64,000 bases of DNA from DLKC01 sp002478885 (GTDB lineage Bacteria > Bacteroidota > Bacteroidia > Chitinophagales > Chitinophagaceae). A program made the translations under genes and the position numbers. The stretch lies in contig JAXLUI010000003.1 in NCBI GenBank assembly GCA_046329585.1, forward strand, positions 248,001 through 312,000, written 5' to 3'. Below are positions 8,393-16,756 of the stretch, in pieces; position 1 is the stretch's first letter; the number at the start of each line of letters is the position of its first letter. Below the pieces are notes generated by a model. It was not told the origin of the DNA. It worked only from the letters and a program-made list of their open reading frames with translations, and searched no databases.

Positions 8393-8869
8393 TTATTTAA
8401 CGCCGTCGTTCCTGCGCATGAATTCGAAGAGATGCCTTGCATCGTCGTCGGAGAGGTTTTGGTTAGGCATACGAACAAGACATATCTCCAACTGTGCCTG
8501 GGCAGCCGGGTCTTTGTTTATCATTTCGTCGGTATTGGTAATAAAATTCATGATCCATTCAGGTTGGTGGCGACTGGTTACACCGAGCCATCCCGGGCCA
8601 ACCAGCTTTTCGTTGGTTAGCTTATGACAGGCAGAACATTTTACATCGAATATTTTTTTTCCGGCATCGGCCATGGATGCATCTAACGTTGCACCGATAT
8701 CAACCTTTGTAAATTTTCCTTCTCCACGATGCGGGTCATAAGAAGGATTGGTACCATCACTGGCAACAGTTGCCGGGGTTTCTTTATTCTGGTCACTAGC
8801 ACTTGTGCTTCCGCCACCGCAGGAACCCAGCAAAATAGCTGCGAAAATGATCAAGCTTAGATTTTTCAT
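8393..8869 (-). CDS. lipoprotein cytochrome c, likely NosZ electron donor
   Basis: A 158-residue class I c-type cytochrome. The signal peptide MKNLSLIIFAAILLGSC carries a lipobox Cys at 17. It is followed by a Ser/Thr/Gly-rich linker, then one haem site CSACH at 78-82, LVGPGWLGV after it, and the axial-Met region RMPNQNLSDDDARHL near the C-terminus. The ATG at 8869 is preferred to a GTG at 8878. It is the first gene of the nos unit and is transcribed away from the Crp/Fnr regulator. Delivering electrons to NosZ is inferred from position. Confidence 0.9.
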   Translation of the reverse strand: MKNLSLIIFAAILLGSCGGGSTSASDQNKETPATVASDGTNPSYDPHRGEGKFTKVDIGATLDASMADAGKKIFDVKCSACHKLTNEKLVGPGWLGVTSRHQPEWIMNFITNTDEMINKDPAAQAQLEICLVRMPNQNLSDDDARHLFEFMRRNDGVK

Positions 8870-8928
8870 ACTGCTCACTTTTTTGTTTTGAAATTCTATG
8901 CAAGATTAGCACCGATTTAAAGAGAAGG

Positions 8929-8946
8929 ATATGATTACAATCATAT
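8929..8946. promoter_or_regulatory. Crp/Fnr-type operator candidate 1
   Basis: Perfect palindrome ATATGATT-AC-AATCATAT, containing ATGATNNNNATCAT. It lies about 60 bases upstream of the cytochrome c start and about 100 bases upstream of the divergent Crp/Fnr gene. The half-site resembles FNR/DNR-type TTGAT half-sites. Confidence 0.6.
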
Positions 8947-8964
8947 CTACCACTAGAAATTAAT

Positions 8965-8978
8965 ATGATTCTTATCAT
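8965..8978. promoter_or_regulatory. Crp/Fnr-type operator candidate 2
   Basis: A second ATGATNNNNATCAT palindrome (spacer TCTT), centred 34 bases from candidate 1 and 65-78 bases before the regulator's start codon. The same five-base half-sites and spacing argue for a shared regulator, probably the adjacent gene product. Confidence 0.58.
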
Positions 8979-9042
8979 GTTTTTTAAAGCATAATTGAGT
9001 AATTTTTGCATTAATACATTATTAATACAACATATTTAAAAA

Positions 9043-9636
9043 GTGATCCAGCAAGACCTTTTACTCGCCTGGGGTGGTACTTTCAGAAAATTCGACAAGA
9101 ACCAGCCAGTGTTTTTTGAAGGCGACAAACCGATGTTTTACTACCAGGTGGTGGAGGGATCTGTGCGTATGGCAAACATGAATGATGATGGCAAAGAATT
9201 TATACAAGGCATCTTTAAACAGGGAGAAAGTTTTGGTGAACCTGTGTTGTTTATTGACATGCCTTACCCAGCCACGGCCATCGCGAATGAGCCTTGTGTT
9301 GTTATAAGAGTGTCGAGAGAAAATTTTCTTTACATACTAAAGGAATACCCGGATGTACACCTGACCATTACAAAAATCCTGGCAACAAGAATTTACAATA
9401 AATCGATCGTATCGAAAGAGATCGCAGGTGAAAACCCGGAACACAGGATAACTACCGTTCTTAAACTATTGAAGAAGGAGAGCAACTGCAGAGGTAATGA
9501 AAAATATAAGATCGAATTGTCGAGGCAACAGATTGCAGACATGACAGGCTTGAGAACAGAAACAGTGATTCGGGTGATGCGCAAACTGTTTGAAAGAGGT
9601 GATATATTAATTGAAAAGGGCAAGGTATTTATTTAA
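9043..9636 (+). CDS. Crp/Fnr family transcriptional regulator
   Basis: A 197-residue regulator starting at GTG. Residues 1 to about 120 form a cyclic-nucleotide-binding-type beta roll (FFEGDKPMFYYQVVEGSVRM, GESFGEPVLF). The C-terminal winged helix contains the recognition segment LSRQQIADMTGLRTETVIRVMRKL at about 160-183. There is no N-terminal cysteine cluster, so it is not an iron-sulfur FNR; it is more like DNR/NnrR or other ligand-sensing members. It is divergent from the nos unit, with two matching palindromes between. Control of nos by NO, N2O-related signals or redox state is inferred. Confidence 0.88.
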   Translation: MIQQDLLLAWGGTFRKFDKNQPVFFEGDKPMFYYQVVEGSVRMANMNDDGKEFIQGIFKQGESFGEPVLFIDMPYPATAIANEPCVVIRVSRENFLYILKEYPDVHLTITKILATRIYNKSIVSKEIAGENPEHRITTVLKLLKKESNCRGNEKYKIELSRQQIADMTGLRTETVIRVMRKLFERGDILIEKGKVFI

Positions 9637-9705
9637 TTCCTGATCATACATGCCCTAAAATGCTGCCGGCATACCGGCTTAGTTATAAAGATTAACCAGC
9701 ATACA

Positions 9706-10932
9706 ATGAAGAAAGAACTGAATGACCGGTGGCTGAGGATATCGTTTTTAAATCTATTGATCGTTGCGCTTCTTGGTGTAATTCTCCGCTATAAAATCGC
9801 CTTTTCACTTCCATTTGTTGACCAAAAATTTTTGTTGCATGCCCATTCGCATTTTGCATTTTCGGGCTGGCTTACACAAATACTAATGGCTTTCATTGCA
9901 AATTATATACTTAGCCATGATGAAAATGCTTCACCAAAAAAATTCAATATACTACTGTGGGGAAATCTTATTTCAGCGTATGGTATGTTATTTTCATTTC
10001 CCTTTGAAGGGTATGGGGCAGTATCCATTTTCTTTTCCACTGCCTCCATCTTTAACGCCTACGGCTTTGCAGTCGTTGCATGGAAGGGGCTGAACAAGAT
10101 CGTTTCGAAAGACAGCAGCCACCTATGGTTTAAAGCCGCGTTGCTCTTCAGCGCCATTTCTTCACTTGGGGCATTTTCACTGGCTTTTATGATGGCCACC
10201 AAAACCATTAACCAGGATCTGTACCTCGCCGCGGTTTATTTCTTCCTGCACTTTCAATACAACGGCTGGTTCTTTTTTGCAGGAGTAGGTTTACTCATGC
10301 TGCACCTCACAAAAAACAATATCGCGATTGCATTGCCTACGCAAAAACTGATCTTCTGGCTTTTCAGCCTTTCATTGTTACCTGTTTATTTTCTTTCTGC
10401 CTTGTGGCTGCCGGTTGCCAAAAGCCTTTACCCGATTATTGTTGTTGCGTCATTTGTTGAGTTTACCGGTTTTATTCTCCTGCTTAAAGCGCTTCGTAAG
10501 AACAGCGGTGAAATTCTGGCTTCGCTTGACAAACCAGTAAGATGGTTGTGGACCATGGCTTTGATCGCCTTTTGCATTAAAGTGCTGTTACAAATGTGTT
10601 CGGCCATTCCTTCATTAAACATGATTACTTACGGTTTCAGGCCAATTGTAATTGGTTATCTTCATTTGGTTTTGCTTGGCATGCTCAGCATCTTTCTTAC
10701 GGGTTATTTTCTTTCGGTTTGCAGGATCAACTATTCAGGAATGCTTATAAAAGGATTGATCATTTTTGTAAGCGGAATTATCTTAAACGAGCTCATGCTA
10801 ATGCTACAGGGCATAACGGGGCTGACTTACGTGCCTGTTCCATATATCAACGAAGCGCTGCTTATTTGTGCGCTCATTATGTTCACAGGGCTGGTGATGA
10901 TCAATAAAAATATCTGGAGCCGCACCGGATAA
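9706..10932 (+). CDS. polytopic membrane protein, distant haem-copper-oxidase-I-like
   Basis: A 408-residue protein with about twelve hydrophobic spans. A histidine-rich motif HAHSHFAFSGW at about residues 46-56 resembles the haem-ligand helix of cbb3-type subunit I (HTNAVIFAFGG). A second motif, FFLHFQYNGWFFF, lies near 180-192, and GYLHLVLLGML near 310-320. It may therefore bind haem or copper, but the full catalytic ligand set of an oxidase or NO reductase is not evident to me. It starts 69 bases after the Crp/Fnr gene and is probably cotranscribed with it. A role in N-oxide respiration is inferred from location. Confidence 0.6.
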   Translation: MKKELNDRWLRISFLNLLIVALLGVILRYKIAFSLPFVDQKFLLHAHSHFAFSGWLTQILMAFIANYILSHDENASPKKFNILLWGNLISAYGMLFSFPFEGYGAVSIFFSTASIFNAYGFAVVAWKGLNKIVSKDSSHLWFKAALLFSAISSLGAFSLAFMMATKTINQDLYLAAVYFFLHFQYNGWFFFAGVGLLMLHLTKNNIAIALPTQKLIFWLFSLSLLPVYFLSALWLPVAKSLYPIIVVASFVEFTGFILLLKALRKNSGEILASLDKPVRWLWTMALIAFCIKVLLQMCSAIPSLNMITYGFRPIVIGYLHLVLLGMLSIFLTGYFLSVCRINYSGMLIKGLIIFVSGIILNELMLMLQGITGLTYVPVPYINEALLICALIMFTGLVMINKNIWSRTG

Positions 10933-10935
10933 GTG

Positions 10936-11292
10936 TTATTGATGCGCCAGTGCATCGCGGTCTTTTTTGGGCAGCGACTTAACAACAAGATTATAAGAAT
11001 CACTAATGATCTCTTTTAACAGTACGTTTGATAAACTACCATCGGCGATCACCGTATTCCAATGCTTCTTATTCATGTGATATCCTGGTATTATTGCAGC
11101 AAATTGCTCTCTCAGTTCGATCGCTTTTTCAGGATCTGCCTTCGCATTAAACTGCAGGGGATTTGAACTTAACGATACGAGCAAAAATATCTTCTCCATT
11201 ACCTTAAACACCAGCGTATCTTCCCCGAAAGGAAAACCTTCTGTTGCAGCAGGTTTCGACAGGCAATAATCACGAAGCGATTCAATATTCAT
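10936..11292 (-). CDS. MmcQ/YjbR family protein
   Basis: A 118-residue soluble protein with the family pattern: MNIESLRDYCLSKPAATEGF, PFGEDTLVFKVMEKIF, then the C-terminal GYHMNKKHWNTVIADGSL and DSYNLVVKSLPKK. It is a DNA-binding-like fold of unknown role. The frame continues upstream to 11487, but those residues translate a repeat arm (VQVCDARNGG), so ATG 11292 is taken. It is convergent with the membrane protein, with only three bases between stops. Confidence 0.88.
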   Translation of the reverse strand: MNIESLRDYCLSKPAATEGFPFGEDTLVFKVMEKIFLLVSLSSNPLQFNAKADPEKAIELREQFAAIIPGYHMNKKHWNTVIADGSLSNVLLKEIISDSYNLVVKSLPKKDRDALAHQ

Positions 11293-11379
11293 GGCATCCG
11301 AATTAGGTATGCTAAAATTAGCGACAATGTTTTGAGAAAATAAGATTGCGCATCGGTTGAATGGATAAGAAGTGTTTAT

Positions 11380-11575
11380 GAGCCGGGCTTCAGTGCGTTG
11401 ACCACCGTTCCTTGCGTCGCACACTTGTACATGACGCGCCTTGAGCAGCAGGCCTGCGGCTGCGGAACCAACCAATATCGTTACCAAAGAAATTTATTGC
11501 GTTTTGCTCATACCTGTTATTGTGCACAAGTGTGCGACGCAACAGTTGCCGCCACAGGTAATGCTGCGGGCGAAC
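11380..11575. repeat. palindromic intergenic repeat, full copy (locus 4)
   Basis: Outer left GAGCCGGGCTT at 11380-11390, left core TTGCGTCGCACACTTGTAC at 11412-11430, right core GTGTGCGACGCAA at 11530-11542. It lies between the MmcQ/YjbR gene and the usher stop. Confidence 0.87.
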
Positions 11576-11581
11576 AAAGAT

Positions 11582-14206
11582 TTATTTTTTTGAATTATTG
11601 GCCGTTTCCCTGTTGTCGAAATACTGTTCCAGGTCGAAATTTAAATCTTCGATAAAATCACCATCGGGATTATAGGTGATCTTAAAATTCTTCCACATCG
11701 GCGTTGCAGATAAGCCAAGTTTTTGCATTTGAACAGGATCGACTGTTGCGCTGTATTCGCCGGGAGAAAAGCCGCTGAAACTAAAAGAGCCGTCTGCTTC
11801 CGTAAGCGTTTTGCCGACAATGGTTAAGCCATTTTTGTAAAACAACACAGTAATGCGGCCAATACCTTTTCTGTAGCCGTTATCATTAAAATATACGGTG
11901 CCGGAAACTTCGTGCGCTACCGTTACGGGAACTTCGATTAATTTAAACTGGTTAGGGTCGGTGACCACGCTAAGGGTGCGGTTCTTTATTTGCCAGCTCA
12001 CATTTTCAAACGCCGGAATTAATCTTACGATACACTCGTTGTAGGCTTCCAGTCCTGAAATATAAATTGCCGTATCGGCCTGGTTGTATTTTAGCCGGCC
12101 ATAGCTTGTTTGCACTTTAAGGCCCTGTACCCTTGGTTCGCCTTTATCTCTTTTGCCATTGGCATTCAAATCGAGGTAAGGCAGTATCATTATGCCTGAT
12201 TTGCCGAGCATATACCTGTTGTCTGCCACGGCGTAGCCGGACTCGTCGTCATACATAAAACTTCCACTGGCTGTTTCCACAAGAGATGATGTGAAGTTGC
12301 TTTGCCTAGCGGTAAAACCAATTTGAGCAAAGGAAAAATTGTACCTGAATCCGATACCGACACTTTGAAACTGGCTTTTATAGTTCTTCTCGTAATAAAT
12401 ATTACAGTAGCCATTGTTCTTTAGGTATTTGCCCAACTCGCCTTTCAATCCAATCAGCTTGTGCTGGTTGTATTCGTACTGCACCTGCGGCGTAAAAGTT
12501 ATCCGGGCCTTCATGCGGAACACGAGGGAAAGGTTACTATACACATAAGGCCTTGACGATTTCGTAAATAAAGCGTACGTAGTGAAATTGGTGTTTACGC
12601 CAAACAAAGAACCCGACACCAACGCTTCGGCATTGCTGTATTTTGAAGTAGGCAGCACAATATTATAAAACGTAAGCCTCGTATAAGCCGTGAACCTGCT
12701 GGACCTGAACGGGTACGAAACAATCGCCTTGCGTTCTTCCCTGAACGTGGTATTAATCGCCTTCTGATCTTTTGCATAACGCGTAAAATCAAGTTCGAAT
12801 TGCAGGTCAGAGGGCAACCGGTAGTTCAATATTGTTTTAGAACGCACACCATAAGTATACTCTGTGGCAAATAACAGGTTTGACCCAATTCTTACTGAAG
12901 CGTTCGCAAAGGGCATGAACCGGCCTGATGAAACTGAGCTCAGGTATTCAGCTCCGCCGCCGATTGTAATCCGTTTTGATAAGCCATAGTTAAGATTGCC
13001 ACGGGAATAGCGGCTATGCAGGCTGTCTTCCACCATGCCTGCACTTGCTGTATACTCAAGCTGGTGCAGCGGAACAAAATTGAATGGAATGTTGATATTC
13101 TGTTCACGAAATCTTTGTTCGCCATAAGGCCCATAAAATCGCAACTTAACTGCAGAGTTGCCATAAACCAATGGCACCTGGAAGCTAAAAAAACCTGCAC
13201 CATCTGCTTCGACGTAATTGATGAGTACGTTGTTTACGTAAAGTTCAACCGTCCAGTGAGGTTCTGTATAATCACTTATGGTGTAAGTGCCGAATGACCT
13301 GCGGTAGGTGGTTGGGGTATTGGTGAACTGCACACCTACTACCGGGGAAAATATGGAAGAGGTTGACTGGGCATAAATTTTACCGGCCACCGACTGCCGA
13401 AGTGCCTTGTTGTTGTTATCGACGAAACGCCATTGGTAAAATTGTTCTTTTTCCCTGAAAGGAATATTGTTGCTGTAATTAAGCGCGACGTTCATTTCAC
13501 CCCCTGCAACAACGGAGCCAAGACCAAAGTAAAGCCGGGTATCATTGTAGCCAATCGCAAACTGGCTTGCAACAACAAACCAATCGGCTGTGCCAAAGCG
13601 AAACATGGGATATTTTCTCCCGATCACAGTATCTGCTTTCGACTGCCCTTTTAACCGAAACATGTTGTTGCGCATTATTTCCTGCTTCATTTCACGTATC
13701 ACAGGCAGCTCAATGTTTGTTTTAAGCAGTACCGAAAGGCTTCGAAAGTAAAATATACATTCAAGTCCGAATATTTTTCCATACAGGTCAGTACAGAGAT
13801 AAAGGCCTGTTTCGGTTCTTATCAGGTCATTGGTTGCCATAGGGAAAACGGTACCCTTGTAAGAGATGCGTTCATTTATCTTGTCGATAACAAACTGGTT
13901 TTGCGGGTCAACAAAATAACCTGAAACAGAATCGAAACCTGCAGACGGCGCATTCCTGATCCTTAAAAAGTCAAACACATCGGTTACAGAAAGGTAGGCC
14001 ACATCATTCCGTACAATACCCCGCACTTCCGTATTACCTACACCCTGAACACTCAGCATCAGGGAAACCTCGTCGTAGTCGGGTTCGTTTCCTGCAAATG
14101 TTCTGAGCGCGGACAGAATCAGGAATAGGATACACACAGCAAACTTTATAAAAGATGTATGCCGGCAATGCATACTGCTTTTATATAGCGTTTGAAGGTG
14201 AGTCAT
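11582..14206 (-). CDS. fimbrial usher-like outer-membrane protein
   Basis: An 874-residue secreted protein. Its signal peptide ends near ALRTFAG; an internal Met at residue 12 is an alternative start. After an N-terminal domain (VRNDVAYLSVTDVFDFLRIR) the long middle has alternating beta strands expected of a barrel. A segment at about 325-385 (VELYVNNVLINYVEADGAGF, LRFYGPYGEQR) matches the strand/plug region of ushers. The C-terminus carries a carboxypeptidase-regulatory-like module (SGTVYFNDNG, ADGSFSFSGFSPGEY). It is the last gene of the fibre locus and would be the outer-membrane assembly and export platform. The match is to non-classical ushers rather than FimD, so the exact clade is uncertain. 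Confidence 0.78.
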   Translation of the reverse strand: MTHLQTLYKSSMHCRHTSFIKFAVCILFLILSALRTFAGNEPDYDEVSLMLSVQGVGNTEVRGIVRNDVAYLSVTDVFDFLRIRNAPSAGFDSVSGYFVDPQNQFVIDKINERISYKGTVFPMATNDLIRTETGLYLCTDLYGKIFGLECIFYFRSLSVLLKTNIELPVIREMKQEIMRNNMFRLKGQSKADTVIGRKYPMFRFGTADWFVVASQFAIGYNDTRLYFGLGSVVAGGEMNVALNYSNNIPFREKEQFYQWRFVDNNNKALRQSVAGKIYAQSTSSIFSPVVGVQFTNTPTTYRRSFGTYTISDYTEPHWTVELYVNNVLINYVEADGAGFFSFQVPLVYGNSAVKLRFYGPYGEQRFREQNINIPFNFVPLHQLEYTASAGMVEDSLHSRYSRGNLNYGLSKRITIGGGAEYLSSVSSGRFMPFANASVRIGSNLLFATEYTYGVRSKTILNYRLPSDLQFELDFTRYAKDQKAINTTFREERKAIVSYPFRSSRFTAYTRLTFYNIVLPTSKYSNAEALVSGSLFGVNTNFTTYALFTKSSRPYVYSNLSLVFRMKARITFTPQVQYEYNQHKLIGLKGELGKYLKNNGYCNIYYEKNYKSQFQSVGIGFRYNFSFAQIGFTARQSNFTSSLVETASGSFMYDDESGYAVADNRYMLGKSGIMILPYLDLNANGKRDKGEPRVQGLKVQTSYGRLKYNQADTAIYISGLEAYNECIVRLIPAFENVSWQIKNRTLSVVTDPNQFKLIEVPVTVAHEVSGTVYFNDNGYRKGIGRITVLFYKNGLTIVGKTLTEADGSFSFSGFSPGEYSATVDPVQMQKLGLSATPMWKNFKITYNPDGDFIEDLNFDLEQYFDNRETANNSKK

Positions 14207-14258
14207 GAATGTTGGAATTTGGATATTGGTTTTGTTGTTCCTGTTATAACTATGGCCT

Positions 14259-14792
14259 CTATTCCTGGATAAACGTTACTGCAAAATAGCCGCTGTACAC
14301 GCCTGACGGGTTTGCCAGCGCATTCCCCGCGCTGAGAATTCCACCAATCCTCACTTCAGTTCTGTTTGGTGGCACTGCCGTTGCAATAAATGGCGTGCCT
14401 GTACTTGATGTTCCTATGTGAAGCCTCAGCGTTCCTCCATTGCTTCCGGTAAGTGTTACATCGGGACCATTAAGAATAGATATGAGAGCGCCGGGGTTTG
14501 CATCCACCTCAAATATAGCAGGTGAAAAAGGCATACCCAGGTTTGCAAGTACAAGGTCACCTGTTGATGAGCGTGATCCATCCGGGTAAAGAATAACAGA
14601 CCCCCCTGTTATACCCTGGAAAAAAGCACCAAAGATGAGGCCCTGCGCCGGGTTCACATAAACAGAGATGGGGCGCGGGGGGTGTTCCTGCGCCCTTAAA
14701 CGAGTTGAAAAAAATAAAAGCCCCAGCACCATGCCGAAAACATAAATGCTGCCCTTCTTTTGCATCCCTGTTCGTATATAATTACTTGCCAT
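14259..14792 (-). CDS. DUF4402-like fibre subunit (minor)
   Basis: A 177-residue secreted protein. Its signal peptide ends near STRLRAQ and the mature part is beta-rich, following the DUF4402 pattern: GLIFGAFFQGITGGSVILY near the N-terminus, PDGSRSSTGDLVL, then GVYSGYFAVTFIQE at the very C-terminus. Such proteins act as chaperone-usher-type subunits in proteobacteria. The ATG overlaps the previous gene's stop (TAATG), indicating translational coupling. It sits beside the usher, so an adaptor, base or tip subunit is likely. Confidence 0.75.
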   Translation of the reverse strand: MASNYIRTGMQKKGSIYVFGMVLGLLFFSTRLRAQEHPPRPISVYVNPAQGLIFGAFFQGITGGSVILYPDGSRSSTGDLVLANLGMPFSPAIFEVDANPGALISILNGPDVTLTGSNGGTLRLHIGTSSTGTPFIATAVPPNRTEVRIGGILSAGNALANPSGVYSGYFAVTFIQE

Positions 14793-16516
14793 TAATCGTT
14801 GATCACTATTTTTTCAGATTTTATTTGTATCGCCGACACAAGCTTTACTACGTAAATACCTTTTGCAATGGATGCGTTAAGTGGGTAGCTTGCTGTGCCC
14901 TTAAACGGGCGTTGCCATATATGCTGCCCATTCAAATTCAACAACAGCAAAACACTCTTATCGTCAGCTGGTATATTTGTGTTTATAAAAAGATTACCGC
15001 CGGCATAGTACGCTTTGAAGAAAACATTGTCATTATTATCCGTCAAAAGCTGCTTCTTGCTGAACACTAAAGAAAACCGTTGTTCATACTGACCTGCAGA
15101 AAGGTATAAACGATAAGCAGGACCGGTTTTCAGATCATGGTATTCCTTTAACTTTTGATCGTAGAGGTATATATAAAGACCTGCCGGTATCTGCTGAACC
15201 TGCGGTGCATTGAAAGTTATCCAGCCATCTTTTTCTGTTTTCAATCCAAGCGGATAAGAAGTGGCTGTATCCTGCGGATATACAAATGCATGTATCGAGA
15301 GTTTGGAGGTATCATCTGCCACCGCATACAAGTTGGGAACATCTTTGTTCGTGTTCATCAGTTTAAGCGCATCCCGCTTTTTATCAAATTTTTTTGATGC
15401 ACCTGCGTCGAGGTAAAATACCGCACGATCGCCCTGCAACCAGTCATCCGCATAGCCGGCACTAAGCCTGATGATCGGGGGAATATTAGGGTTCATAAGC
15501 GGACCCGGATTCAGATCATCTGTTCTTGCGTCGTTGCTTATAGAAAAGCTGGCAGCCACGGGATAAGTGCCATCCGTTACGTGCACGAAAAAACCTTGCA
15601 TTGATGGTATAAGATTGCCCGCAATACCGTCGCTTGAAACCCCATTGATATAGCTGCTGTAAGTGCCTCCGTACTGATCGGTAGTGCTTGCATTAAAGTA
15701 ATACAAGGCGTTGTCAACATTATTGCGCACCCAGCCACTTGTGGCATTCCAATCGATCGGTGAAGGATAAGGGTTACCAACAAGATTAAATCCTTTTGTA
15801 TAAGTCCTGTTATGATTGTAAAGGCTTGAAACAACGGTTCCGTTGTTTACCGTGCCTGTTACATTTACCGTTACTGGTGCATTCGATGTTCCAAGGTTTG
15901 CCGCATAACCCTGCCCTGCTACCAGCGTATTACCTGCAGCAGTGTAAGTAAGCCAGCCAGTCGAAACCTGGTTTTCATCGTAACGGTAAAAAGCCGGGAA
16001 TGACGCATTAAGATTAACCTCTTCAGCAAATTCATTTACAGTTGCATCCTGGAAAGCAGTACCAAAATAAGTATAACCAAAGCCTGAAGAAAGATAACGC
16101 TGCATGGTGAGTTTACCAAGCACCTGCCCCGTACCCGAGCCATCGATTAAGGCAGTTTGCTGTTGCGTTGACAGCAGTGTAAGCTTGTTATTTGCGTTAA
16201 ATGTTCCATTGCAAAGCAAAATACTTTTTAAAAATTGCGGACCGGTTGCAATGGTCGTGTTGCTGCCTGTTGCAATGCTTACATTGTCGAACTCCGTTTG
16301 TGTTTGGCCGCCTATAGTTTGGGTGCCTCCGGCAAAAATCACGGTCCCGGCCTTCTGCACAAATTTGCCATTGTTCTCAAAGTTTTTACCAAGCACGAGA
16401 TACCCATTATTCAAACCAACATAGCCGCCGGACGGAATAATCAGCCCTTGCGCAAATACCGATACACAAACGGCTTGCGTAAAGAGCAGTGATAATATGT
16501 AAGCCCGTAGTTTCAA
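14792..16516 (-). CDS. secreted protein with T9SS type A sorting domain
   Basis: A 574-residue protein. Signal peptide MKLRAYILSLLFTQAVCVSVFA, then a beta-rich N-terminal region (GLIIPSGGYVGLNNGYLVLG, FENNGKFVQKAGTVIFAGG), a middle part with GFNLVGNPYPSPIDW, and a C-terminal type IX sorting domain (NLNGQHIWQRPFKG, then GIYVVKLVSA and EKIVIND). T9SS cargo crosses the outer membrane through SprA/PorV and is anchored or released at the surface. It lies between the tail-fibre-like gene and the second DUF4402 gene and overlaps the latter by one base. It may be a surface partner of the fibre. Confidence 0.82.
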   Translation of the reverse strand: MKLRAYILSLLFTQAVCVSVFAQGLIIPSGGYVGLNNGYLVLGKNFENNGKFVQKAGTVIFAGGTQTIGGQTQTEFDNVSIATGSNTTIATGPQFLKSILLCNGTFNANNKLTLLSTQQQTALIDGSGTGQVLGKLTMQRYLSSGFGYTYFGTAFQDATVNEFAEEVNLNASFPAFYRYDENQVSTGWLTYTAAGNTLVAGQGYAANLGTSNAPVTVNVTGTVNNGTVVSSLYNHNRTYTKGFNLVGNPYPSPIDWNATSGWVRNNVDNALYYFNASTTDQYGGTYSSYINGVSSDGIAGNLIPSMQGFFVHVTDGTYPVAASFSISNDARTDDLNPGPLMNPNIPPIIRLSAGYADDWLQGDRAVFYLDAGASKKFDKKRDALKLMNTNKDVPNLYAVADDTSKLSIHAFVYPQDTATSYPLGLKTEKDGWITFNAPQVQQIPAGLYIYLYDQKLKEYHDLKTGPAYRLYLSAGQYEQRFSLVFSKKQLLTDNNDNVFFKAYYAGGNLFINTNIPADDKSVLLLLNLNGQHIWQRPFKGTASYPLNASIAKGIYVVKLVSAIQIKSEKIVIND

Positions 16517-16554
16517 TTGTTACTTGTTAATTTCTTGTTTTGTTACCAGCTTTT

Positions 16555-16705
16555 GTTTCTTGTGTCATCACCTGTTGTGTCACTCACTTGTACATTCAGT
16601 TCTATACCGAGCAACTGATGCCAGCTATTGATACCCCGTTCATCATCCAACAATGGCTCAGTGTAGACTCACCAGTACAAGAGTGCGACGCAACAAAAGC
16701 ACAAT
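16555..16705. repeat. palindromic intergenic repeat, full copy inside the fibre locus (locus 5)
   Basis: Left core TTGTGTCACTCAC at 16575-16587, right core GAGTGCGACGCAA at 16681-16693. The arms carry different core versions. It lies in the 240-base gap between the T9SS cargo and the tail-fibre-like gene. Confidence 0.83.
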
Positions 16706-16756
16706 AGTTATTCTGCAGCACGGCTCCATCATTGCATTTCGCCCTGCTATTAAATT

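Noticed and set aside
9043..9636. The Crp/Fnr gene as a true FNR
   Set aside because: The N-terminal cysteines needed for the iron-sulfur cluster are absent.
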